Shown: positions 37,642 to 47,421, counted from the stretch's first letter. The stretch: 64,000 nucleotides of DNA from Deltaproteobacteria bacterium HGW-Deltaproteobacteria-2 (GCA_002840505.1 PHBC01000001.1:437901-501900); one strand, 5' to 3'. A program made the numbers and translations. Notes: generated by a model not told the origin, from the letters alone.

Positions 37642-38874
37642 TTATTCAACGATTTCATAACTGTCTATTCGCCGAGCCATGAATGCAAATGCCCCAATCA
37701 CGCAAAGAAGACCGCCTAGAAATAACGTGTGCGGGGTTCCCAGTTTGGCGGACAGCACACCGGCCAGATAACTTCCCACAGTGGCTGCACCCGTAAATAT
37801 CATGGTATAGCAACTCATGATTCTTCCCCGTTTGCTTTCTTCGATGATGGTTTGTATGAATGAGATAGTGGCTGCCATAAGCATCATCATGCAGGCACCT
37901 ATAACCGCCGCCACAACCATTGACAGGATCAGATTTCTGGAAAATGAAAGCGCAATGATGCCTATGCCGAATAAGGCGGTTGTAAAAGCGATCACTATAT
38001 CCATCCCCGAATTATTTTTCTTGGAACCGAGGAATATGGCTCCAATGAGCGCGCCCGCTCCGGATGCCATCATGAGCATCGAAAAAGTATGGGCGTCACC
38101 CCGCAACAGATCTCTGGCTATTACCGGCATGAGAACCGTATATGGCCATCCCGATAGGCAGACCAGCCCGTAAAGAAGCAATACGTTTTTGACAGGTTGG
38201 AATCCGAACGCATACGCAAAGCCTTCCTTCATCTCGCGGAATAATCCGGTATTTTTAGTTCTTTTACTTGTGGATATGGTTTTCATCATAACAAGCGAAG
38301 CAATTACGGCAATATAACTCATCCCATTGATTAAGAAGCAGAGCGCCTCTCCACTGTAGGTAATAATTATTCCGGCAATAGACGGGCCGATCAATCTCGC
38401 ACTATTGACAATTGTGGAATTGATTGCCATAGCGTTGCAATAATTAGTTTTATCGCCAATAAGTTCCGGCAGAAAAGCCTGGCGGGCGGGCATTTCGAAA
38501 GCGTTAATGACACCGAGAAATACATTGAGGAGAATGATAATACCAACGGAGATATTTTCCGTATAACAACAATACGCAAGCATCAGAGCTTGAATAAGGC
38601 TGAGAATTTGCGTAGCCATCACTATACGATAGCGATTCCATCGATCAATGAGCACTCCGGCAACCGGGGCTATGATAAAAGACGGGGCAAGTCCGGCAAA
38701 GACAACCAGCCCCAACAATAATGTAGATCCGCTCCTCTGATACACCAGCCAGGGAAGGGCAATTCTCTGTATCCAGGTTCCAATGAGCGATATGCCCTCC
38801 CCGAAAAAAAAGAGCCTGAAATTCCTGCAACCGAGAGTTCGGAAAATAGCTTTTATTGCATTATCCCTTGCCAT
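37642..38874 (-). CDS. MFS exporter (EntS/MFS-3-like)
   Basis: A 410-residue protein with about 12 hydrophobic segments and the motif-A-like loop VLIDRWNRYRIVMATQ. N-terminal FRLFFFGEGISLIGTWIQRIALPWLVYQ matches the MFS_3/EntS exporter family. The second half repeats the pattern (GAGALIGAIFLGSKKNNSGM). The substrate is unknown. It follows the oleate hydratase homologue by about 170 bp on the same strand and may be cotranscribed. Confidence 0.9.
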   Translation of the reverse strand: MARDNAIKAIFRTLGCRNFRLFFFGEGISLIGTWIQRIALPWLVYQRSGSTLLLGLVVFAGLAPSFIIAPVAGVLIDRWNRYRIVMATQILSLIQALMLAYCCYTENISVGIIILLNVFLGVINAFEMPARQAFLPELIGDKTNYCNAMAINSTIVNSARLIGPSIAGIIITYSGEALCFLINGMSYIAVIASLVMMKTISTSKRTKNTGLFREMKEGFAYAFGFQPVKNVLLLYGLVCLSGWPYTVLMPVIARDLLRGDAHTFSMLMMASGAGALIGAIFLGSKKNNSGMDIVIAFTTALFGIGIIALSFSRNLILSMVVAAVIGACMMMLMAATISFIQTIIEESKRGRIMSCYTMIFTGAATVGSYLAGVLSAKLGTPHTLFLGGLLCVIGAFAFMARRIDSYEIVE

Positions 38875-39043
38875 AATACATCTACCAGCGGCTGTCGTTT
38901 TTTTGTTGAAACACCAGCAAACCTAACATGTACCGCCTTCTATTGATTCACACCCTATAACCGGTTTTCGCACATATTTACTCTAATTAAAGTGTATACC
39001 GGGTTTTTCAACCCGGCATATAAATAGAAATAAAAAATTATCT

Positions 39044-40798
39044 TCACAGCCAGTAAAGGACTTTGATCCAATTCCAAACATTATGCGTTCCACGATAAAT
39101 AGGCGTGATTTCCTTGTTCACATGGAGGAGTTTATACACGGCTGTCTGTGCTGTCTTTGTGGAATAGGAAACCATGAAGACCGTATCCTCCGGCATTTCG
39201 GTGAATTCACCGATCAATGCCAAATTCGTGGACCGATCCGGTATGACTGGGGGACGGTCGTACTGATTCCTCGGCAGGAACATGCTGGTAACATAGGGAA
39301 GCATGAATGGGATACATTCCGAGGATTTCAATATCTCCGGCAATTCATTCATAAAGCCGAACTGATAGCACATTTCAGTCAATAACTCTTCTCCAGTGCA
39401 TTCCCCCATCTTCTTCTTCACATATTCGCCCTCGTTATCTCCCTTGAGCGCATACGCCATGATGATGGTCGTGTCCTTATCCTGATTTCTCACAAAGGGC
39501 TGCCACGGAATATGCACGATCAGGTTCCATGGCGACTCGGGAAAAATAACCATGTGCTGTTCCCCAAATCTTTTATTTTTAGTGAACTTCATGATCAAGT
39601 CTTCCAGCAATTTACCTTTGGTGGTGACGTTGAAGACCACGAATTTCGAGTGGTCGATACTATTGGTAAAATGCAATGGATTTCCCAAGCCGGGCTGTTT
39701 CTTGGCCATGTTTTCCCAGAGCGTCCAGGCACCATCAACCTTGTTTTTCTCCAATATCGGAGCGATATGCATGGAGCCTTCCCGTGAATCAGCGGTCTTC
39801 GAACCGATACTGATAAACACAAAATCGTTGTAATTAACCATAATATCCTTTTGCACGCCATTTTGTATATAATGGATTTTTTGTACCGTCTTTTCGTCGA
39901 TGGTCGGCTTGAAATCCACATCCGTGACCTTACAGCCCATGTCGAAATTTACCCCCCGTGTGCGTAGCCACTTCACGGTCGGCACCACTACTGCATCATA
40001 ACTATTATACTCTGCATTCATGCCGGTCTTTTTTAAGTCTGAGAGGGTATCAAGAGATTGAAAAAAGTTTCTCACATAACGCCTCATTTCAGTCAAACTG
40101 TGCCATTGCTGAAATCCGAAGACGGAAGAGAACATGTACCAAAAATTTGATTTGAAGAAGGATGGCTGAAAATATTCGCCAATTCTTTTATCATGGTATT
40201 TGTCCTCAGGGGATGAGATCAATACGAGTAAATCCCATTTATCGCCCATCGACAATCCGAACTTAAAATGGTCGATCCTCCGCTGGTCTTTCCCCACCAG
40301 CCTCGTGATGGAATTGAGTTTATGGGTGGCCCAAAAATCGTCTAATTCATCAGAAAGTGTCTTTTTGACTTTATAATTCTTTAGCGCTTCACCATCACCC
40401 CCTAGTTTTTCCATCGCCTGCTGATCGGCCAGAGAGGGAATTCTGGTGAGCCAGGCCCGATAAGCCCGATGAGCTTCGGGATCTAGGAGCCTTGCGCCGC
40501 GGGCGGCATATGGTACATTATGGGTACCTCCTTTTGAATCCAAGGCTCCACCCGCTACATTTAATTCTTCTAATATATGGATGTTTTTGCCAGGGATATT
40601 TGCATCCTGAATGGCGTACACCGCAGCAGCTAATCCAGCTAGGCCACCGCCAACAATATAGATCTGACTATTCGCAGTTACTGGGGCTTGGGTAACTTGA
40701 GTAACTGGGTGGTGGGTGCCAAAATATCCTTTAACTGAGAAAAACACAATTATGATCCCTATTAGGAGACATAATAAAATTATCCCTGTTTTCTTCAT
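39044..40798 (-). CDS. Membrane-anchored oleate hydratase homologue
   Basis: A 584-residue flavoprotein of the oleate hydratase (MCRA) family. FAD-binding GxGxxG is IYIVGGGLAGLAAAV (46-60) with HILEELNVAGGALD after it. IDHFKFGLSMGDKWDLL and FQQWHSLTEMRRYVRNFFQ are family blocks. Hydratases add water to cis double bonds of fatty acids. Two oddities stand out: an N-terminal hydrophobic helix (5-22, TGIILLCLLIGIIIVFFSV) that would anchor it to the membrane, and the motif R100-GARLL-D, where characterised enzymes have RGGRE and use that Glu for catalysis. It follows SDR and TetR genes on the same strand. The actual reaction is uncertain. Confidence 0.88.
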   Translation of the reverse strand: MKKTGIILLCLLIGIIIVFFSVKGYFGTHHPVTQVTQAPVTANSQIYIVGGGLAGLAAAVYAIQDANIPGKNIHILEELNVAGGALDSKGGTHNVPYAARGARLLDPEAHRAYRAWLTRIPSLADQQAMEKLGGDGEALKNYKVKKTLSDELDDFWATHKLNSITRLVGKDQRRIDHFKFGLSMGDKWDLLVLISSPEDKYHDKRIGEYFQPSFFKSNFWYMFSSVFGFQQWHSLTEMRRYVRNFFQSLDTLSDLKKTGMNAEYNSYDAVVVPTVKWLRTRGVNFDMGCKVTDVDFKPTIDEKTVQKIHYIQNGVQKDIMVNYNDFVFISIGSKTADSREGSMHIAPILEKNKVDGAWTLWENMAKKQPGLGNPLHFTNSIDHSKFVVFNVTTKGKLLEDLIMKFTKNKRFGEQHMVIFPESPWNLIVHIPWQPFVRNQDKDTTIIMAYALKGDNEGEYVKKKMGECTGEELLTEMCYQFGFMNELPEILKSSECIPFMLPYVTSMFLPRNQYDRPPVIPDRSTNLALIGEFTEMPEDTVFMVSYSTKTAQTAVYKLLHVNKEITPIYRGTHNVWNWIKVLYWL

Positions 40799-40926
40799 AC
40801 AAACCTCCTATTTTCTTTATTAGTTACAATGTAACGAAATTGAGATTCTTCTTTACGCTTAGGTATGACCTGCATGGTGACCTTGGCAATGCCTGTCCGC
40901 TGAATGCAAAGTATAAGTCCCAGAAT

Positions 40927-40951
40927 GTACTCAGGAAATATATCTGAGTAC
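40927..40951. promoter_or_regulatory. Inverted repeat after the SDR gene
   Basis: GTACTCAG (40927-40934) and CTGAGTAC (40944-40951) form a perfect 8-bp arm pair with a nine-base AT-rich loop, between the SDR stop and the oleate hydratase start. There is no T-run on the minus strand, so an operator or mRNA hairpin is as likely as a terminator. Confidence 0.4.
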
Positions 40952-40971
40952 AGGTTTCATTCTTCATGTGA

Positions 40972-41808
40972 TCAATCTCCACCTAAACCCAGTATTTTAT
41001 CCAGGATGCCTCGTGAGTACAGAAATGCATTGACATTGAAGAATGTGTTCGGTGCCATCCTCTTCATGAACCAAAGAAACTTTGCATCCGGTTGAGGAAG
41101 AACGTACAATTTATTTTTTTTTATGGCCTTGAGAGTGGAGGCGCATATACTTTCTACTTTGCCGAAGGAGAATTTGTTGAAAAAAGCCTTTGCCATCTTT
41201 AACTGGCGTTCATCAGCACATCTCGCCTGATCCATGAGGTTTGACTTAAAGAATGTCGGGCATACAACAGTGACCCCTATATTACTTTTCCTCAGCTCAA
41301 TGCGTAGGGTCTCTGATATAGATATAACCCCTGCCTTTGCCGCGCTGTATGGGGACATTTCGGGCAAAGAGACAATCCCAGCGGACGAGGCTACATTCAC
41401 AATATGCCCCCATCCTTGTTTCTTGAAGATGGGGATAAATGTCCTGCACCCGTAGATGACGCTCATAAGCATTATATCGATCTCGAAATTCCAGTCTTCC
41501 AGAGGAACCTTCTCCATGAAACCTACAACCGGGACACCAGCATTGTTAATGATGATGTCTATCGTACCCCACGTAGAAATCACAATATCGGACAAGGCCT
41601 GCACTTTTTCTGGTTTTGTGACATCGCACTCGACGGCAAGGCCATTTCCCTTTCCGTTCATGAGTCGTACAGTTTCATTGGCAGTTTCAAGATTTATATC
41701 GCTGACAGCAACCCTCCAGCCTAGCTTGGAAAAATCGAGTGCGAGCCCGCGGCCTAACCCACTGCCGGCGCCTGTAATAACAACTGTCTTTGTTTTGAAC
41801 CGATCCAT
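40972..41808 (-). CDS. Short-chain dehydrogenase/reductase
   Basis: A 278-residue SDR. The cofactor motif TGAGSGLG is at 12-19, NNAG is in IIINNAGVPVVGF, the catalytic Ser is in VNVASSAGIVS, and YSAAK gives Tyr and Lys. The classical fold is complete. The C-terminal extension after residue 200 resembles SDRs of lipid metabolism. It lies between TetR2 and the oleate hydratase homologue on one strand, so it may oxidise the hydroxy fatty acid made there. That pairing is an inference. Confidence 0.93.
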   Translation of the reverse strand: MDRFKTKTVVITGAGSGLGRGLALDFSKLGWRVAVSDINLETANETVRLMNGKGNGLAVECDVTKPEKVQALSDIVISTWGTIDIIINNAGVPVVGFMEKVPLEDWNFEIDIMLMSVIYGCRTFIPIFKKQGWGHIVNVASSAGIVSLPEMSPYSAAKAGVISISETLRIELRKSNIGVTVVCPTFFKSNLMDQARCADERQLKMAKAFFNKFSFGKVESICASTLKAIKKNKLYVLPQPDAKFLWFMKRMAPNTFFNVNAFLYSRGILDKILGLGGD

Positions 41809-42021
41809 GAAAACTCCTTTTAAGTGTGTTTCTTCGTGCGCAGATCAGCGGTTATAGATTTTTAAACGTTGCGTTTTTGACCTGTTTGTAAAAAATATAC
41901 TATTGTAATATCCATAAAATGCTCTCCTATAATAAATAAAAATTAGGGCAGAAAGCTTCATTTTCCCCAAAACACCAGAGACGGCGATAATAAAAACATT
42001 CTGGAGTCACCAAGGGCTCCA

Positions 42022-42516
42022 TTACTTTACAACAATCTCCTTCACTGTAACGGACGCATTTATTAACAAGACACTTATGATTTTCTTGATCTTGTCCACG
42101 GCCTTTTCCGGATTATTGGTTGCGTCCACGATCAAAGGCCTGAGAATTGCTTCAAGGAAAGCTATTTGTTTGTTGTATTCGTCGGGTTCATCAAATGCCA
42201 GAAGCATGCTGTTTTCATAAAGTTCGTCGTGTTTTTTCCAGTAATTCACAGTCATGTCAAAAAGATCGCTGATGCTTTCAGTAGAACTGGTCCGGCGGAG
42301 ATACTCAGCCACGTTTTCATCGCCGATCCAGGCAATCATATGGGTGAGCATGTCTTCTTTGGAGGAAAAATAATGGTAGAGCGCTCCGGTAGATACGCCG
42401 CTCTTGGCGGCAATTTCTTTCATACTTATATTATGATAACACTTGCGGGTGAATAAACGTAAACTTTTTCCCAGCATCTCTTGCCGGTGTTCATCATGAT
42501 TAAAGATGTTCGGCAT
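42022..42516 (-). CDS. TetR-family regulator of the SDR/oleate hydratase group
   Basis: A 164-residue TetR regulator. The HTH is at about 10-55 (GKSLRLFTRKCYHNISMKEI, GVSTGALYHYFSSKEDML). The ligand domain is short, about 110 residues, and may be truncated relative to typical TetR proteins. A 24-bp palindrome lies 17 bp upstream of its start. It heads the group TetR - SDR - oleate hydratase - MFS, and probably controls it in response to a fatty acid-like ligand, an inference from its neighbours. Confidence 0.9.
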   Translation of the reverse strand: MPNIFNHDEHRQEMLGKSLRLFTRKCYHNISMKEIAAKSGVSTGALYHYFSSKEDMLTHMIAWIGDENVAEYLRRTSSTESISDLFDMTVNYWKKHDELYENSMLLAFDEPDEYNKQIAFLEAILRPLIVDATNNPEKAVDKIKKIISVLLINASVTVKEIVVK

Positions 42517-42877
42517 AGGTAATCCTTTATATTTTATATTGAACGTTCAATATAAATAGTTATAGCCCATACAAAAATTGTTTGTCAAGAGGTATTTTAA
42601 TTTTTAAAAAATCTTATCTTACTGATGGGAAACCGGATATTAAGAAAATCAATCCATTCACTTTGAAAATGCCGCACAACAACTATTGGGACGTGGGAAA
42701 TTGTATCGGGAAAATATAGAATATCGAGGAAAAGATAAAACAAAAGGATAAAAATGCAGAACTATAAATATATTGTCAAGCGGATTTACCACTAGGCACA
42801 TCGCATGGCTTGACATTGCACCTTCCAAATCGTAAGTCACGGAGTCAAGACTTTTTAAAATCGTTTCTTTGTTGGTA
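42517..42877. other. Intergenic region, 361 bp, holding the TetR operator
   Basis: Apart from the palindrome at 42533-42556, no gene or structured element was recognised. A minus-strand frame across 42658-42888 gives a low-complexity translation unlike any family. Confidence 0.45.
42533..42556. promoter_or_regulatory. 24-bp palindromic TetR operator
   Basis: TTTATATTGAAC is exactly mirrored around GAACGTTC, 17 bp before the second TetR start. The core TTGAACGTTCAA differs from that at 35229 (CTGAACGTTCAG) only at the flanking pair, so two regulators about 7 kb apart recognise closely related sites. Confidence 0.8.
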
Positions 42878-43450
42878 TTACTGTACAAAACTGTTTTCCA
42901 GCGCGCTGATATCCACAGCTCCTTTATCGTTTACATTGTTTTTGAATTGCTGAATGCCTAACGAAACTTCTTGAAGATGGGTCCCGGATGTTACTATACA
43001 ACAAGCCATGTTGGAGATTCTTTCTACATCTTCTGATAGAAAATCAAAGATTCCGGTAACCATTGCTTCCACAATATTCGCAGTGACAAGACCGGTTCGA
43101 TCTTCCCCGCAAATTTCGAAAGCAAAGCTATGTCTGGACATTCCATAAACGGATTCCGCAATGAGATAAGCGGCATTATAAATTTTATCGTAACTTATAT
43201 CATGACTATTTCCTAAGCCAAAGAGAAGCAGCATTTCGGCGCCAATGCGCTTAGGAAATGGAATTACAATCTTTTCCTTAAATTCTCCGCTGATGTTTCC
43301 CTGCTTTATTTCTCTGGAAATCATGCCATTGAGACGCCAATCAATAAAACCACTTGTGCCACGAGGCGGTTTTTCATCAGCGAAAAGGCCCAGCACAAGG
43401 CATTCATGTTTGGGAAGGTCAGGCTTTTCTGTCGAGATGGTTAGTTGCAT
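42878..43450 (-). CDS. M17 aminopeptidase N-terminal domain protein
   Basis: A 190-residue protein that corresponds only to the N-terminal macro-like domain of leucyl aminopeptidase (M17), with ECLVLGLFADEKPPRG, the GEFKEKIVIPF block and LLLFGLGNSHDISYDKIYNAA. The metal-binding catalytic domain is absent, so it should not be a peptidase. Stand-alone forms occur in other deltaproteobacteria and may bind ADP-ribose-like ligands, but that is conjecture. Its start overlaps the end of nusB by 32 bp. Confidence 0.75.
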   Translation of the reverse strand: MQLTISTEKPDLPKHECLVLGLFADEKPPRGTSGFIDWRLNGMISREIKQGNISGEFKEKIVIPFPKRIGAEMLLLFGLGNSHDISYDKIYNAAYLIAESVYGMSRHSFAFEICGEDRTGLVTANIVEAMVTGIFDFLSEDVERISNMACCIVTSGTHLQEVSLGIQQFKNNVNDKGAVDISALENSFVQ

Positions 43451-43859
43451 TTTTATTATTTAATTGCAGATTAAGGGCATCCAATATGCCGTTAATAAAA
43501 GAACCGGAGTTTTCCGAACCAAAAGTTTTTCCCAGATCGACAGCTTCATTCAAAGTAACTTTCGGGGGGATATCATCACAATAGAGAAATTCAAAAACTG
43601 CCAGACGTAAAATATTTATATCTACTCTGGACATGCGCCCTAGAGACCAGTTATCCGAACAACCGGCAATAAGTTTATCCAGTTCCTCCTTATGTTCGCA
43701 TATGCCTTGAACCAGAAATGCCGCAAATTCTTTAGCCGTTTTTGGAGCAACAAAGTTACCCCAGAAAAGATCTAAAGCCTCTTGCACATCAACATTCACA
43801 AAATTAAGACCGTAAAGAACCTGTAAGGCAATTTCCCTTGCCTTTCTCCGCCCACGCAT
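43419..43859 (-). CDS. nusB: Transcription antitermination factor NusB
   Basis: A 146-residue all-helical RNA-binding protein. The signature blocks are RRKAREIALQVLYGLNF and SRVDINILRLAVFEFLYCDDIPPKVTLNEAVDLGKTFG, with GSENSGSFINGILDA at the end. It binds boxA RNA with S10 in rRNA transcription. It is usually the last gene of the rib cluster, and here it follows ribH. Confidence 0.95.
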   Translation of the reverse strand: MRGRRKAREIALQVLYGLNFVNVDVQEALDLFWGNFVAPKTAKEFAAFLVQGICEHKEELDKLIAGCSDNWSLGRMSRVDINILRLAVFEFLYCDDIPPKVTLNEAVDLGKTFGSENSGSFINGILDALNLQLNNKNATNHLDRKA

Positions 43860-43883
43860 TTATTCCATAAACCTCAAAGAACC

Positions 43884-44006
43884 ATTATTCCAATTCTAAA
43901 TCAACGCGCTATCTTTGTCAGCATTGTCGTCGGCTTCCTCAACGTATTAGTAATACGCCTCGTCACCTCATCCTTGCCGCCCCGATATCATCCTTGATTA
44001 GAAATG
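43884..44006 (-). other. Structured nusB-ribH spacer
   Basis: On the minus strand, GACGAGGCGTATTACTAATACGTTGAGGA contains the palindrome CGTATTAGTAATACG and the flanks AAGGATGAGGTGACGAGG and GAGGAAGCCGACGAC. It reads like a conserved leader or repeat, and it is also open as KDEVTRRISNTLRKPTTMLT with no start codon. A short RNA element or REP-like repeat is more likely than a gene. Confidence 0.35.
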
Positions 44007-44044
44007 GCATTAGATTACCACATTCTCATGGTGGCAATTCAACA

Positions 44045-44509
44045 TTAAATCTTTTTAAATAAGTCAACTATTTCAATTGCCGTCATAGCCGCATCGGCGC
44101 CTTTATTTCCAGCTTTAGTACCCGCTCGCTCAATCGCCTGTTCAATTGTATCTGTCGTCAATACGCCAAAAATAACAGGGACTCCCGTTTCTAAACCGAC
44201 ACTGGCAATACCTTTGGATACCTCGGCGCTTATATATTCGAAATGTGGAGTTGCGCCGCGAATTATGGCACCCAGACAAATTATGGCATCAAAACGACCG
44301 CTCTTTGCCAGTTTTTTCGCCGTCAACGGCAATTCAAAAGAACCCGGAACCTTATAAATAGAAATGTCTTTTTCTTCTGTGCCGGCTCTCACCAAAGCAT
44401 CAATGGTTCCTTCAATTAATCTACTGCAAATAAAATCGTTAAAACGGCTGGCCACGATGCCAAACTTCATTCCCTTGGCGACGATTTTTCCTTCAATTAT
44501 TTTCGGCAT
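44045..44509 (-). CDS. ribH: 6,7-dimethyl-8-ribityllumazine synthase
   Basis: A 154-residue enzyme making the riboflavin precursor from ribulose-P derivative and aminopyrimidine. Motifs are [48 protein letters not shown] and [20 protein letters not shown]. The C-terminal catalytic His-Arg region is normal. It is complete, in the cluster ribE-ribBA-ribH-nusB. Confidence 0.97.
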   Translation of the reverse strand: MPKIIEGKIVAKGMKFGIVASRFNDFICSRLIEGTIDALVRAGTEEKDISIYKVPGSFELPLTAKKLAKSGRFDAIICLGAIIRGATPHFEYISAEVSKGIASVGLETGVPVIFGVLTTDTIEQAIERAGTKAGNKGADAAMTAIEIVDLFKKI

Positions 44510-44551
44510 TGTTTATTACCATCCTTTATTAAATTTCTTAACAGTCCGGGT

Positions 44552-45754
44552 TTATATTTTCAAAAGATGCCCCATCTTTTTTTGCTTTGTTTTCATGTAA
44601 TGTATGTTTTTCTCGTTAGGATCTATCTCTATTGGAACGCGTTTGGTGATTTCAATCCCATATCCTTCCAATCCGACTATTTTTTTAGGATTATTGGTTA
44701 ATAAACGCATCTTGCGCACTCCCAAATCAACAAGAATTTGTGCTCCAATTCCATATTCCCTTAAATCCGGTTTAAATCCAAGCTCTATATTGGCCTCAAC
44801 CGTATCCTTGCCTTCTTCCTGCAGAGCATAAGCTTTAATTTTATTAGCCAGACCAATTCCTCTACCTTCCTGACGCATGTAAACTATAACGCCTTTTCCT
44901 TCTTTTTCCACCATGCTCATGGCGCGATGGAGTTGATCGGCACAATCGCATCTTTGAGAACCAAAAATATCTCCGGTAAGGCATTCCGAGTGAACTCGTA
45001 CGAGAACCTCATCTTCTTCTTTAATATCTCCTTTAACTAAAGCTATGTGCTGACCCTCATCAACGTCGTTTTCATAAACGATAATTTTAAAGTCACCTCC
45101 GAAACGGGTGGGAATTGTAGCCTCTGCCATTCGCCTGATAAGTGATTCGTTCTGCATTCGATAATCAATGAGATCGGCAATGGTAACGATTTTTAACTTA
45201 TGTTCCCGGGCAAATACTTCCAGATCAGACATTCGGGCCATCGTACCGTCATCTTTCATTATTTCGCAAATCACACCGGCAGGTGTCAAACCGGCCAGAC
45301 GGCATAAATCAACTGACCCTTCCGTCTGCCCTGTACGCACTAACACGCCACCCTCTTTGGCTGTGATGGGAAAAACATGTCCGGGACTGACCAAATCTTC
45401 CGGCTTGGCCTGTGGATTTACAGCGGCCTGAATTGTTGTTGCCCTATCAGCCGCAGATATACCTGTTGTCACACCGTGCTTCGCTTCAATAGAAATGGTA
45501 AACGCTGTCCCGAAGCGAGCCTGATTATCCTGAACCATTTGCTTTAGATGGAGTTTATCTGCAGTTTCTTCATTTAGGGTTAAACATATTAGACCCCGGC
45601 CATAACGAGCCATGAAATTGATTGTCTTTGCCGTAGCAAATTGCGCTGCCATGCAAATATCGCCTTCATTTTCCCTGTCTTCATCATCAACAAGAATAAT
45701 CATCTTCCCGTTTTTGATATCTTCAATTGCTTCCTGAATAGTGCTTATTGCCAT
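44552..45754 (-). CDS. ribBA: Bifunctional DHBP synthase / GTP cyclohydrolase II
   Basis: A 400-residue fusion. The N-terminal RibB domain (1-200) has [19 protein letters not shown] and [18 protein letters not shown]. The C-terminal RibA domain has the zinc cysteines in [18 protein letters not shown] and [18 protein letters not shown]. Both active sites look intact. It makes the two precursors used by RibH and, through GTP hydrolysis, the pyrimidine branch. No ribD is adjacent. Confidence 0.96.
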   Translation of the reverse strand: MAISTIQEAIEDIKNGKMIILVDDEDRENEGDICMAAQFATAKTINFMARYGRGLICLTLNEETADKLHLKQMVQDNQARFGTAFTISIEAKHGVTTGISAADRATTIQAAVNPQAKPEDLVSPGHVFPITAKEGGVLVRTGQTEGSVDLCRLAGLTPAGVICEIMKDDGTMARMSDLEVFAREHKLKIVTIADLIDYRMQNESLIRRMAEATIPTRFGGDFKIIVYENDVDEGQHIALVKGDIKEEDEVLVRVHSECLTGDIFGSQRCDCADQLHRAMSMVEKEGKGVIVYMRQEGRGIGLANKIKAYALQEEGKDTVEANIELGFKPDLREYGIGAQILVDLGVRKMRLLTNNPKKIVGLEGYGIEITKRVPIEIDPNEKNIHYMKTKQKKMGHLLKI

Positions 45755-45772
45755 TTTATTACCTTTGCTTAT

Positions 45773-46402
45773 TTAAAATCCATGTTGCGTTAAAAAATTT
45801 TTATCTATTCCCTGCGGAGTTTGTAATAATTTTTCAACATATTTGCCTAAAATATCTGTTTCAATATTGACCAAATCGGCTTCTTTTTTTATCACTAAAG
45901 TGGTGTTAGCCGCCGTGTGGGGAATTATATTAACATAAAACCGGCTTTTTTCAAGTTTGTTCACGGTAAGACTAATTCCATCTAATGCTACAGATCCTTT
46001 TTCCACAATATAACGGGAGACATTTTCATTCATTTCCACAGCCATAATCAGCGAACCGGACTTCTGCATAAGGGAAAGAATCCTGCCTGTGGCGTCAACA
46101 TGACCCAAAACAAAATGACCACCGACAAAACCGCCCACGCGCAGTGATTTTTCCAGATTAACCTTATGCCCCGCTTGTAATAATTTAAGGGTTGTTCTGG
46201 AGAGTGTTTCCGCCGAAACATCTGTCTGAAAAATCTGCTGATTTTTTGATGTGACGGTAAGACAGGCACCATTGACGGCAATACTGTCGCCGATGGAAAC
46301 TTCAGCAAGATTTATTCCTGTTTCAATTTCCAAAATAGCATCGGCGCCTTTCATTATCAGACGCTTTACCTTGCCCAATCCCTCCACGATACCCGTAAAC
46401 AT
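45773..46402 (-). CDS. ribE: Riboflavin synthase alpha
   Basis: A 209-residue enzyme with two similar beta-barrel lumazine-binding domains (MFTGIVEGLGKVKRL; GGHFVLGHVDATGRI in the second). NGACLTVTS is the N-terminal active-site block. It dismutates two lumazines into riboflavin. It lies 4 bp after nrdR and 18 bp before ribBA, which is tight operon spacing. Confidence 0.95.
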   Translation of the reverse strand: MFTGIVEGLGKVKRLIMKGADAILEIETGINLAEVSIGDSIAVNGACLTVTSKNQQIFQTDVSAETLSRTTLKLLQAGHKVNLEKSLRVGGFVGGHFVLGHVDATGRILSLMQKSGSLIMAVEMNENVSRYIVEKGSVALDGISLTVNKLEKSRFYVNIIPHTAANTTLVIKKEADLVNIETDILGKYVEKLLQTPQGIDKNFLTQHGF

Positions 46403-46405
46403 AAT

Positions 46406-46867
46406 CTATTTTTTACCTTTGCTTAATAAATCCTTCAATTCGGACATGAATTCACCGACATCGCGAAATTGACGGTAAACCGAAGCAAACCGTACATAGG
46501 CAACGCCATCAAAAACTTTGAGCTCATTCATTATCTTTTCTCCAATAAGCGTCGACGAAATTTCTTCTAACTGCATTTCCTGACAGGCCTGTTCCACATT
46601 TTCAACAACTTTATCTATCGAGTCCATGCTGATCGGACGTTTTTCGCAGGCTTTTTTGATGCCATTCAATATTTTTTGCCGATCGAATTGTTCGCGGCGG
46701 CCGTCTTTTTTTACGACCATCGGCAGAACGTCTTCTACATATTCATACGTGGTAAAGCGCTTTGTACAACCCAGACATTCCCGGCGGCGTCGGACAGCCT
46801 TACCATCCTTGCTTATTCGCGAATCAATAACCTTATTTTCCGTATGACCACAAAATGGACACTTCAT
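46406..46867 (-). CDS. nrdR: Transcriptional regulator NrdR
   Basis: A 153-residue repressor of ribonucleotide reductase genes. The N-terminal zinc ribbon is [15 protein letters not shown] and RRRRECLGC. The ATP-cone domain has [20 protein letters not shown]. The C-terminal end is standard. Its targets (NrdR boxes) are not in this window. It is tightly followed by ribE. Confidence 0.96.
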   Translation of the reverse strand: MKCPFCGHTENKVIDSRISKDGKAVRRRRECLGCTKRFTTYEYVEDVLPMVVKKDGRREQFDRQKILNGIKKACEKRPISMDSIDKVVENVEQACQEMQLEEISSTLIGEKIMNELKVFDGVAYVRFASVYRQFRDVGEFMSELKDLLSKGKK

Positions 46868-46897
46868 TGTTTTACTTATCTTACTTTTTTCTCGAGT

Positions 46898-47383
46898 TTA
46901 GATTTGCTTGACGCTTATTCCCGCTTCTTTAAGCATCTGAGCGGCCAGTTTATCATGATAGCCGTCGCGAATAACTATGCGTAAAATCCCGGCATTGATA
47001 ATCATTTTAGCGCAGATAACACAGGGATGATTGGTGCAGTACAAAGTTGACCCCTTGGTGCTAACTCCATGCAGCGCCGCTTGAATGATTGCGTTTTGTT
47101 CCGCATGCAGTCCACGACACAATTCATGACGTTCACCAGAAGGGACTTTAAGCTGCTCGCGCAGACAACCGATATCAAGGCAATGCTGCAACTTGGAGGG
47201 AGCGCCGTTATAACCGGTAGCCAGAATCCTACTGTCGCTCACCAGCCCGGCCCCTACTGCTCTACGACAACAGGTACTGCGTTTCGATACAAGTTCGACA
47301 ATATCCAGAAAGTAATTGTCCCAACTGGGCCTTTTTTTATTTTTCTGAGGTGAACCGTCCGGAGGTAATTTTTTAGTGGCCAT
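46898..47383 (-). CDS. dCMP deaminase
   Basis: A 161-residue zinc deaminase of the ComEB/dCMP type. The catalytic HAE motif is in [15 protein letters not shown], and the PCxxC zinc pair is in [17 protein letters not shown]. The first cysteine-containing part is [28 protein letters not shown]. It supplies dUMP for thymidylate and is a usual neighbour of glyA and nrdR in deltaproteobacteria. Confidence 0.92.
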   Translation of the reverse strand: MATKKLPPDGSPQKNKKRPSWDNYFLDIVELVSKRSTCCRRAVGAGLVSDSRILATGYNGAPSKLQHCLDIGCLREQLKVPSGERHELCRGLHAEQNAIIQAALHGVSTKGSTLYCTNHPCVICAKMIINAGILRIVIRDGYHDKLAAQMLKEAGISVKQI

Positions 47384-47421
47384 AATTGCACTTTTTATCA
47401 GAACTTATTTCCCAAATCTTT

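Noticed and set aside
42658-42888. 76-residue minus-strand open frame upstream of the TetR operator
   Set aside because: Low-complexity translation unlike any protein family, with no ribosome site.
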